From positions 1-21,222 of the forward strand of contig JABJDN010000171.1 of NCBI GenBank assembly GCA_018665385.1: a DNA stretch of 21,222 bases. The letters run 5' to 3'. Made by a program: the position numbers and the translations under genes. Shown here piece after piece: positions 14,925 to 21,222 of the stretch. The notes under the pieces were generated by a model. The model made no database searches. It saw only the letters and a list, made by a program, of their open reading frames with translations, and was not told where the DNA came from. This stretch comes from Phycisphaerae bacterium. GTDB lineage: Bacteria; Planctomycetota; Phycisphaerae; Phycisphaerales; SM1A02. Position 1 is the first letter of the stretch. Every line of letters starts with the position of its first letter.

Positions 14925-17900
14925 TACATATCTTCCTCAACTGCGCTGCTTCGCAAAACGAGCATCTCTCGAAGTTGCCCTGCAGATAAATCTGAAATCC
15001 AACTTTCACCAGAACCAACAATATTTTCTGCCAATTCCATTTTTTGTTCAATCATTTGATCGATGCGTTCTTCGAGCGTGCCTGTGCATACAAATTTGTG
15101 AACGTGTACAGTTTTCTTCTGGCCAATACGGAATGCACGGTCAGTTGCTTGGTTTTCAATTGCAGGATTCCACCAACGATCGTAATGGAATACATGGTTT
15201 GCTGCAGTCAAGTTCAAGCCAACACCACCGGCTTTCAACGAAAGAATGAAAACTGGCACATTACCTTCATCGTCTTGGAAGCGATCTATAAATTGTTGTC
15301 TTCGTTTTGTAGGAGTACCGCCATGCAAGAAGAGTGTTTCGCAGTTCAAGTCATGTTGGATCATCGCAGAAAGCAAGCGACCCATTTCTCTGAATTGGGT
15401 AAATACCAATGCTTTCTCACCAGTTGAAACAACTTCTTCAAGGAGTGTCATCAGCCGAGCAGATTTTCCTGAACGAGTTGATTGCAGTCCAGGAGTTGAT
15501 GACTGCGTAACCGTCACGCCGTCGCGGTGACCTGCCTGCGCGTAGTGGCCTGGGTGGTTGCAAACCTGTTTTAATTTTACTAATGTTGATAGAACAAGGC
15601 CGCGGCGTTGTATTCCGTCGGACTGCTCCACTTCGTTCATCATTCGGTTAACTACTTGTTCATAGATTCCAGCTTGTTCTTTAGTAAGAATTGCATACTC
15701 TTTTGTTTGTACGCAATCTGGCAAATCATCAATGACCGTGGCATCTGTTTTCAGACGACGAAGTACAAACGGCTGAATCATTCGGCGAAGTTGCTCTGCT
15801 CGTTTTGGGTCTCTTCGTTGTTCAATCGGCCTTGCTATTGTCTTTTTAAATACTGATGCAGGACCTAAGTAACCTGGATTCAAAAATTCCATAATGGACC
15901 ACAATTCGATCAATCTGTTTTCTACAGGAGTACCTGTAAGTGCAACCCTATGCCATGCTTTCAACGCTCGAATCGATTGTGCCTGCTTTGTTGGTGGGTT
16001 CTTTATATATTGAGCTTCGTCAAGTGCGACGCGGTGCCATGTAGTTTGGTTCAGTGTTTCTCTGTCTCTATGCACAAGACCATAGGTCGTAATAATGACA
16101 TCGTTTTCTGTAACAAGTTGGGCGAATTCATCTGCCAGCGGTCGTTCTGGACCGTGATGTACAAGTACTTTCAACTCAGGTGCAAATTTATCGAGTTCAC
16201 GCTCCCAGTTACCAATCACTGAAGTTGGTACAACGAGCAGAGTTGGCCCAACGCTCATAGTTGTGTTGATTCGTTCATGTTGCATCAATGCAATTAACTG
16301 GATTGTCTTACCTAATCCCATGTCATCCGCAAGACACGTGCCAATACCGAATTTAGAAAGAAACGCCATCCAGCGTAAGCCGGTTAACTGGTATGGTCGT
16401 AACTGTCCCTCAAATTTTGGAGGTTGCGGAATATCCGGAAGTGTTTCGTTACCCGAAGTAGATTCTAGAAGTTCATGGACCCAACCCGTCGCAGTTAAAC
16501 CGCCTATGGAAAGCATTTTCGTTTGATCACCATCGCCTTGCACTAATCGCAGTGCTTCTACTAGTGGCATTGAAGCTGTCGCTCCATCAACAAACAATTT
16601 TTTCGCCTCTTCAATTGCACCAGGTTGTAAGTGCACCCATTTACCGTCGACTTGAACAAGTGGTTGTTTTTGTTTCAGTAGTTGTTCAAACTCCTCTTGC
16701 GAAAGCAAGTGGTCGCCAACTGCAACTTGCCATTGGCACTCTACAATCGCGTTCAGACCGAGCATCGAAGTTGAACCGTACGATCCCTCCGCGCGTTCTG
16801 CAAGAGCGGCTTCCATTGACGGTGAATCGATATGCAAACTTGCACTTAAAGTGCTCTGGTCACTTCCCCACCACATCGGAACAGCAGTCTTAAAACCTGA
16901 CTCTTCGAGTAACGGCAAGAACTCAACTAAGAAACGATGCGCTTCAATTGTAGTAAGGTCAATATTACGAGGCGTTGATTCTTCAAGTGACTGTTCTAGT
17001 TTTGGATACAACGATGCTGCGCGGTCTAGCTCACCCAAAAAGAGTTCAGGCAATTTATCGTCGGAAGCACTTTCACTTCCTGCGCCATCCCATACTTCTT
17101 CTGCAGATACTTCGCGTGATTCATCTTCTGCCGATTGCAATGCATACGTAAGTAGCCATGAATCTGAATTTTCAAATGGTTCGTGCAATTCAAGAAGCAA
17201 CCGCCATGAGAGATCATCGCCAACATCGCACAGCTTGCCTAACCAACGACGAGCATCTGTAAAAATCGAAAGCAAACGGTCCGGATCACCTGAAACAGCA
17301 TTTTTTTCATGCAATAACGCAGATAACCATGAGGCATGCGCATCTTCTGAAACATTCCACTCCTCTACCGCATCGATAAAATCATCTTCAATCAGAATAG
17401 TACGGATGAACCCATTCGCCATATCTTCTAGTGCTGACTCAAGTAACGTGCGCCCATCTTCAGTAGTAGAACGCGCAACTGGTGGCATAGCTTTTAGCAG
17501 CATCGCAAACCGTGACACGACTTCTTCATCGTGCAACCACGGAGTCCATGTCGCTGATAAATGTCTGCGATCAACCTGAAGCAACGTTGGAATAAACCGT
17601 TGATCAACGAGTAAATCTAAAGTGAATTGTGCTGCGCTTGCCCAGAAATGAACTGATTGCCCCACTTCAAACCCTACATCGTTTCCTGATTGTGACAGGG
17701 CACTTAACACAGCAATTGCATGTACCGGTTGAATAGCAACACTTGCTACTTGAAATTCGCCAAGTAGGGGTTCACTCGCATGTTCGTAGTCGCCCATGAT
17801 GCTCACAAGACGATCGCTTGGCCAGGGGTCGAGCAAATCATGTGGCAACTTAAGTACAAACGCCGAAGCCTCATACGTGCCAAGAGTAACATTTGCGGCT

Positions 17901-18115
17901 TGCAAACAAGACGCAAGTTCATCTGATGGAACTGCGTAGGAATGCTTGCTTATTTTTTTTTCGAGAACAGCGGTCGTTAGCTCAGGTTGCTTTAGTAACT
18001 CGGGGTCGGAATCTGATTGAGAAAACGCACAATTGCTTGTATGGCTGAACCGCTCTAGCGATTCAGCCCATATGTGTAATTTGCCAACCGTCCAGTTGGC
18101 GTGAATAACAAACAT
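14924..18115 (-). CDS. SNF2-family DEAD/H-like ATPase (DNA translocase)
   Basis: A 1063-residue SWI2/SNF2 ATPase. The N-terminal half (about 1-560) is the SNF2-associated region of bacterial members, starting MFVIHANWTVGKLHIWAE. The motor follows: LRPYQLTGLRWMAFLSKFGI, Walker A LADDMGLGKT (about 598), Walker B VALDEAQ (about 698), motif III LTGTPVENRLIELW, and RecA lobe 2 with ALVFTQF, FLHGGTPTKRR, LSLKAGGVGLNLTAANHV and motif VI QATDRAFRIGQ (about 990). Such proteins use ATP to move on double-stranded DNA and remodel protein-DNA complexes. The ATG at 18115 is preferred because GGAGG lies just upstream; an ATG at 18130 is in frame. The start is only 18 nt from the 3' end of tRNA-Lys, implying a shared transcript. 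No nuclease or methylase is adjacent, so a DISARM-type defence locus is not supported. Confidence 0.94.
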   Translation of the reverse strand: MFVIHANWTVGKLHIWAESLERFSHTSNCAFSQSDSDPELLKQPELTTAVLEKKISKHSYAVPSDELASCLQAANVTLGTYEASAFVLKLPHDLLDPWPSDRLVSIMGDYEHASEPLLGEFQVASVAIQPVHAIAVLSALSQSGNDVGFEVGQSVHFWASAAQFTLDLLVDQRFIPTLLQVDRRHLSATWTPWLHDEEVVSRFAMLLKAMPPVARSTTEDGRTLLESALEDMANGFIRTILIEDDFIDAVEEWNVSEDAHASWLSALLHEKNAVSGDPDRLLSIFTDARRWLGKLCDVGDDLSWRLLLELHEPFENSDSWLLTYALQSAEDESREVSAEEVWDGAGSESASDDKLPELFLGELDRAASLYPKLEQSLEESTPRNIDLTTIEAHRFLVEFLPLLEESGFKTAVPMWWGSDQSTLSASLHIDSPSMEAALAERAEGSYGSTSMLGLNAIVECQWQVAVGDHLLSQEEFEQLLKQKQPLVQVDGKWVHLQPGAIEEAKKLFVDGATASMPLVEALRLVQGDGDQTKMLSIGGLTATGWVHELLESTSGNETLPDIPQPPKFEGQLRPYQLTGLRWMAFLSKFGIGTCLADDMGLGKTIQLIALMQHERINTTMSVGPTLLVVPTSVIGNWERELDKFAPELKVLVHHGPERPLADEFAQLVTENDVIITTYGLVHRDRETLNQTTWHRVALDEAQYIKNPPTKQAQSIRALKAWHRVALTGTPVENRLIELWSIMEFLNPGYLGPASVFKKTIARPIEQRRDPKRAEQLRRMIQPFVLRRLKTDATVIDDLPDCVQTKEYAILTKEQAGIYEQVVNRMMNEVEQSDGIQRRGLVLSTLVKLKQVCNHPGHYAQAGHRDGVTVTQSSTPGLQSTRSGKSARLMTLLEEVVSTGEKALVFTQFREMGRLLSAMIQHDLNCETLFLHGGTPTKRRQQFIDRFQDDEGNVPVFILSLKAGGVGLNLTAANHVFHYDRWWNPAIENQATDRAFRIGQKKTVHVHKFVCTGTLEERIDQMIEQKMELAENIVGSGESWISDLSAGQLREMLVLRSSAVEEDM

Positions 18116-18133
18116 CGATCCTCCGTCCATGAA

Positions 18134-18206
18134 TGACCGCGTTGGGGCTCGAACCCAAGACCGCCTGATTAAAAGTCAGGTGCTCTACCAACTGAGCTAC
18201 GCGATC
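18134..18206 (-). tRNA. tRNA-Lys (anticodon UUU)
   Basis: A 73-nt cloverleaf on the minus strand. The acceptor arms GATCGCG and CGCGGTC pair over 7 bp including one T-G pair. The D-arm is AGCTCAGTTGGTAGAGC, the anticodon stem CCTGA/TCAGG encloses loop CTTTTAA with TTT at 34-36, and the T-loop is GGTTCGAGCCC-like. The discriminator is A and CCA is not encoded. The SNF2 gene begins 18 nt downstream. Confidence 0.97.
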
Positions 18207-18493
18207 GGAATCGAGCATTTTACATGCAACGGGAGCTCCCTGCGAGGGTTTTGGGGGGTGATTTCTCATGTTATCTAAACTTGAATTTATTGAAAAGAAA
18301 TCTACGCAACAATGATTGTTAACTAGTCACACTGAACACTCAAGGAATCGTTCGAATCGTCCGATAAGGGTCTTACTAGGATATTGCTTCAGGTGGAACC
18401 AGAAGCACCCAATAACAACCCCACGGTCAACTCAATGGATGAAGAGTTGAGCGAACTTTGTGAACGCGACAAACGTGTCGTACGTATGTAACT
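18207..18493. other. Region between tRNA-Lys and the xer-linked genes; possible promoters and very small ORFs
   Basis: On the minus strand TAAAAT (18217-18222) is placed as a -10 for tRNA-Lys, without a good -35. A perfect palindrome GGGAGCTCCC lies at 18231-18240 just upstream. On the plus strand a 15-codon ORF starts at 18268 after GGGGGGTGAT, a close match to a Shine-Dalgarno sequence. A second small frame (TTG at 18384 or ATG at 18435) ends at 18491, 2 nt before an ATG at 18494. I recognise no conserved protein and no tRNA or sRNA here. Confidence 0.35.
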
Positions 18494-18565
18494 ATGGATC
18501 GAATGCAACACCAAAGACCGATATTAAGCGGAAAATCAACTAATACTCTCAATTCTCTGAATTGT

Positions 18566-18790
18566 ATGACCGAAAACCAATCTATGAAAAACACAACAGA
18601 CAAAGCCCCGCACCGCGTAGTACTCGTCAAAGGCGAGAACCAATGGCGATTTGAATGGGAAGCTGGGCAAGAATTGGAAGCCGTCGAAGCAATAACAGCG
18701 ATCGCAAAATCAAACGAAAATGATTTTGACTGGTTTGACGCTGCAATGGTGTGCCACGAGATGTCAAAAATTACTGCCAAGGCCGCGTAA
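18566..18790 (+). CDS. Small conserved-looking acidic protein upstream of the Xer recombinase
   Basis: About 74 residues from the ATG at 18566. In-frame ATGs at 18494 and 18584 are alternatives, and none has a good Shine-Dalgarno. The core APHRVVLVKGENQWRFEWEA is followed by EAVEAITAIAKSNENDFDWF and DAAMVCHEM. It looks like a compact alpha/beta domain with a predicted helix after two strands, and is strongly acidic except for its ends. No signal or membrane segment is visible. The stop is 16 nt before the recombinase ATG, so the two are probably co-transcribed. I recognise no named family. Confidence 0.65.
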   Translation: MTENQSMKNTTDKAPHRVVLVKGENQWRFEWEAGQELEAVEAITAIAKSNENDFDWFDAAMVCHEMSKITAKAA

Positions 18791-18806
18791 CTGCATAGGA
18801 ATAATT

Positions 18807-19820
18807 ATGAATAAAAATATTGAACAACATGTACCAATTGTCAAAGCGTTTCTCTCCTACCTTCTAGATGAACGTGCTTTTAGTCAATATACAGGTAAAT
18901 GCTATGGCGTAGATTTACGTCAATATCTCGTTTGGATTACAGAGGAACAAAATCTTACTCTAGACATTCCAGCTGAAACTGCAGCATGGCAACGATATGC
19001 ACAAGGTGAAAAAGAAATCGCTGGACATGTAGGACCAGAAACAATAAGTGAACATATCATTAGTGCAGATACAGAGTATCTACGCAGTTTCCTTGCATGC
19101 CTTGCAGAATCAAACTACTCCTCTGCAACTATGGCGCGTAAAATTGCCACTTTACGAAGTTTTTATAAATGGCTAGAGCGTAATAACTGCATTGAATCTA
19201 ACCCTATGACGCTCATTCGAACTCCAAGACAAAAGAAACGTCTTCCAAAGGCGATTGACGTTGAACAAGTCGAGAAACTTCTTTCTGCACCAAACGATAA
19301 AACATTACTCGGCGCACGAGATCGTGCTATTTTAGAAACGTTGTACTCCACTGGCATTCGAGTCAGTGAACTGGTTGGAATCAACTTTGGTGATATTGAT
19401 GAAACCGGCCAAGCAATTATTATTCGAGGCAAAGGCCGCAAAGAACGAATTGTGCCACTGGGAACACATGCCATGGCTGCAATTTCGCACTATATCTGTA
19501 TTCTTGAAGGGAACAGTATTTCGAATGAAACCGACAGTCCCCTCTTTATTAACAAGCATAGCACCCGACTTTCAACTCGATCCGTACGTAGAAAAGTAAG
19601 CAAGTATCTTGAACAAGTTGGATTAGACCCAGCCATCAGCCCACACACACTGCGCCACAGTTTTGCTACTCACCTTTTAGATAATGGTGCTGATTTACGA
19701 AGCGTACAAGAGCTTCTTGGTCATCAGTCGCTTTCAACAACGCAGGTCTACACGCACTTGACAACGAAGCGAATGCGAGAGTCTTACGACGATGCGCATC
19801 CAAGAGCTGAAGCTGGTTAA
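18807..19820 (+). CDS. Tyrosine recombinase, XerC/XerD type
   Basis: Site-specific recombinase of the phage integrase family, expected to resolve chromosome dimers at a dif site. The ATG at 18807 has AGGA about 8 nt upstream and gives 337 residues. The SAM-like N-terminal domain begins VKAFLSYLLDERAFSQYTGK. The catalytic domain has Arg in YSTGIRVSELVGIN (about 184), Lys in GKGRKERIVPLG (about 210), HTLRHSFATH (about 280-289), GHQSLSTTQ and the nucleophile Tyr in QVYTHLT (about 315). Length exceeds E. coli XerC (298) because of an extra stretch of about 40 residues (about 48-90) within the N-terminal domain. No phage or island genes surround it, so a housekeeping Xer is likelier than an integrase. 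XerC versus XerD cannot be told apart here. It is convergent with the phosphatase gene (4-nt overlap). Confidence 0.92.
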   Translation: MNKNIEQHVPIVKAFLSYLLDERAFSQYTGKCYGVDLRQYLVWITEEQNLTLDIPAETAAWQRYAQGEKEIAGHVGPETISEHIISADTEYLRSFLACLAESNYSSATMARKIATLRSFYKWLERNNCIESNPMTLIRTPRQKKRLPKAIDVEQVEKLLSAPNDKTLLGARDRAILETLYSTGIRVSELVGINFGDIDETGQAIIIRGKGRKERIVPLGTHAMAAISHYICILEGNSISNETDSPLFINKHSTRLSTRSVRRKVSKYLEQVGLDPAISPHTLRHSFATHLLDNGADLRSVQELLGHQSLSTTQVYTHLTTKRMRESYDDAHPRAEAG

Positions 19821-21222
19821 CTACGCCTTGCAACAATCATGGTAATGTCATCCGTCCGAGGTGCATCGCCACAGAATTCTAAAACTGCATCGACGATTGC
19901 ATCGCAAATGTCCTCGACGGCTCTGGTACGGTTTTTTTGTATCACTTCGATGAGTCGAGGCTTGTCGTACATCTCACCCTTAGTATTACGCGCTTCCCAG
20001 ATTCCATCTGTGCCAAGAACAATAACCGAGCCGTGAGCTATTGTTGCCGGGCCCTTTCCTGTGAATGCCCAGTTTTCATTGACACCAAGCGGTATATCAT
20101 CGCCCTCAAATTCAGAGACTGATCCATCAACAGCAACAACAATCGCTGCATCGTGGCCTGCAGAAATCCAGCGAATTTCTGATGAGTCTGCCGACAACTC
20201 TAAGCAATAAAATGTCATAAACCAACCAAGTGGTGTGTCTTTAACCAGTGAGTTATTTACGTCATACAATCGTTGGACGGGGTCATCACCACACTTCACG
20301 CCTCCACGAAGAAGAGAGCGAGCTGTTGCCATCATGAGGGCTGCTGCAATGCCATGGCCTGTAACATCTCCAAGAACGAGCCGTAAGTTTTTATCATCAT
20401 CTGTTGCCTGTATGAAGTCGTAGTAGTCTCCACCAGTTGCATCGCAATACATACACTTACCTGCAATATCCCAGCCTGCGAAGGTAGGGTTCTCGCCTGG
20501 CAATAAACATTGCTGTATCTGCTTTGCAACTTCTAGCGTTTCCTGCATTTCCAGACGCTCTTTAAGTTGGGGAACCATAGAATTGAAGTTACGAGTAAGT
20601 TCGCCAATTTCATCTTTACCGCTGTTTTTAACTGATACATCAAAATTGCCAAGAGAAATCGAAGTTGTTGCATTCGATAGTGCAACAATAGGCTTGCTTA
20701 CTATTTTTGAAATGAAAAGAGCGACTAGAATAACTATTAGGATTATTGCTAATGCAACAGTGCTCATTGCTGATGCATGCCCGTTCATTTCTTTACGTAT
20801 CAACTCTTCTTCTGAAATGGCCTCGGCTGCAATAACATTGTGAGGAACCCAGATAACCAACGCCCCAGCCATTCCACCAATTGGCGCATAGGCGGCCATC
20901 ATGTCCACACCTTCGTTGTGTAAATCTAAGCAGCCGGATTGCCCTTTTTTGATTTCATCTACAAGAGTAGCAAACTCTGTACTTTCGTTGAATAAGAATG
21001 ATGTTTCAGGAAGGTCGCTCCACTCTATCGAGCCATCTTCCATTGCTTGAGAAGCAATAACAGCGAGCTTGTTTCCTGCTGGGATAACAACTCGAATTGT
21101 TGCACTCTCGTTCCATTCTTCTGGAATATGAATCGCATGTAGAACATCGACAACAGAACGCTCGACGCCTGTGACTCCTAGAAAAGTTCCATTGCCATCT
21201 ATAACAGGAGCAACCGATGCAA
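19817..21222 (-). CDS. Sensor-HAMP-PP2C serine phosphatase (SpoIIE/RsbU type), N-terminus missing (partial)
   Basis: The frame is open to the right edge, giving 468 residues; the true start lies outside. The visible N-terminal part is the end of a Cache-like extracellular sensor (APVIDGNGTFLGVTGVERSV and a second half with AAYAPIGGMAGALVIWVP). A transmembrane helix VALAIILIVILVALFIS follows, then HAMP (SKPIVALSNATTSISLGNFD, DEIGELTRNFNSM). The PP2C-type phosphatase has QCLLPGENP, GGDYYDF, LGDVTGHGIAAALMMATAR, WISAGHDA, LGTDGIWEARN and TDDITMIVARR, so the metal-binding aspartates are present. Such proteins dephosphorylate an anti-anti-sigma (STAS) partner in response to an external signal; no such partner is in the window. 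Confidence 0.92.
   Translation of the reverse strand, partial: ASVAPVIDGNGTFLGVTGVERSVVDVLHAIHIPEEWNESATIRVVIPAGNKLAVIASQAMEDGSIEWSDLPETSFLFNESTEFATLVDEIKKGQSGCLDLHNEGVDMMAAYAPIGGMAGALVIWVPHNVIAAEAISEEELIRKEMNGHASAMSTVALAIILIVILVALFISKIVSKPIVALSNATTSISLGNFDVSVKNSGKDEIGELTRNFNSMVPQLKERLEMQETLEVAKQIQQCLLPGENPTFAGWDIAGKCMYCDATGGDYYDFIQATDDDKNLRLVLGDVTGHGIAAALMMATARSLLRGGVKCGDDPVQRLYDVNNSLVKDTPLGWFMTFYCLELSADSSEIRWISAGHDAAIVVAVDGSVSEFEGDDIPLGVNENWAFTGKGPATIAHGSVIVLGTDGIWEARNTKGEMYDKPRLIEVIQKNRTRAVEDICDAIVDAVLEFCGDAPRTDDITMIVARRS

Noticed and set aside
16851..17579. Plus-strand open frame of 242 codons inside the SNF2 gene
   Set aside because: Ser-rich low-complexity translation antisense to a well-supported gene; no start context.
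14100..18115. DISARM- or Zorya-like defence locus because of the SNF2 ATPase
   Set aside because: No adjacent methylase, nuclease, phospholipase-D domain or other defence gene; only the SWIM partner and a tRNA are linked.
18134..19820. Integrated element between tRNA-Lys and a tyrosine recombinase
   Set aside because: The recombinase looks like a housekeeping Xer, there is no repeat of the tRNA 3' end nearby, and no mobile-element cargo lies between them.

Overview
The window is a chromosomal stretch of a bacterium with an estimated G+C in the low-to-mid 40s percent. It is dominated by housekeeping genes, with no CRISPR array, insertion sequence, phage or plasmid gene. The best guess for the host is a marine Planctomycetota, probably class Phycisphaerae (moderate confidence, inference only). 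The clearest hint is an ECF sigma factor overlapped by a one-pass membrane partner whose outer domain resembles the planctomycete pseudopilin type. rpsP-trmD-rplS without rimM and an SNF2 ATPase paired with a SWIM protein also fit. UGA is used as a stop and as the prfB frameshift codon, so the genetic code is standard.

Layout. Positions 1-3372 (minus strand) hold rpsO, a structured spacer, pnp, and an NtrB-like sensor kinase cut by the left edge. Positions 3463-7846 hold serA, a class I aminotransferase, prfB (RF2) with a programmed +1 frameshift, and a GNAT acetyltransferase, with convergent pairs meeting in 4-nt stop-codon overlaps. Positions 7442-9385 (minus) form a run: small ORF, rpmI, structured spacer, rplT, SAM methyltransferase, GNAT. 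The methyltransferase has no ATG, GTG or TTG ahead of its conserved N-terminus. Positions 9449-11977 carry the sigma factor and membrane partner, divergent from a thioredoxin-like lipoprotein and an M50 site-2 protease. Positions 12016-13572 are the rpsP-trmD-rplS operon, ended by a strong two-way terminator shared with a small hypothetical gene. Positions 14100-18206 (minus) are tRNA-Lys(UUU), an SNF2-family ATPase and a SWIM zinc-finger protein, packed with almost no spacing. Positions 18207-19820 hold an untranslated or small-ORF region, a small acidic protein and a XerC/D tyrosine recombinase. Positions 19817-21222 are a sensor/HAMP/PP2C (SpoIIE/RsbU-type) phosphatase cut by the right edge.

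How the genes work together. Most serve translation: ribosomal proteins S15, S16, L19, L20 and L35, release factor 2, the tRNA m1G37 methyltransferase and tRNA-Lys. RNA turnover (PNPase), serine biosynthesis, chromosome dimer resolution and several signalling proteins are interleaved with them. I found no clear-cut new defence or mobile system. The observations most worth a second look are the tRNA-Lys/SNF2/SWIM unit, the sigma/membrane-partner/site-2-protease neighbourhood, the non-canonical methyltransferase start, the RF2 frameshift site without the usual Shine-Dalgarno-like stimulator, and the structured spacers of two ribosomal-protein operons.
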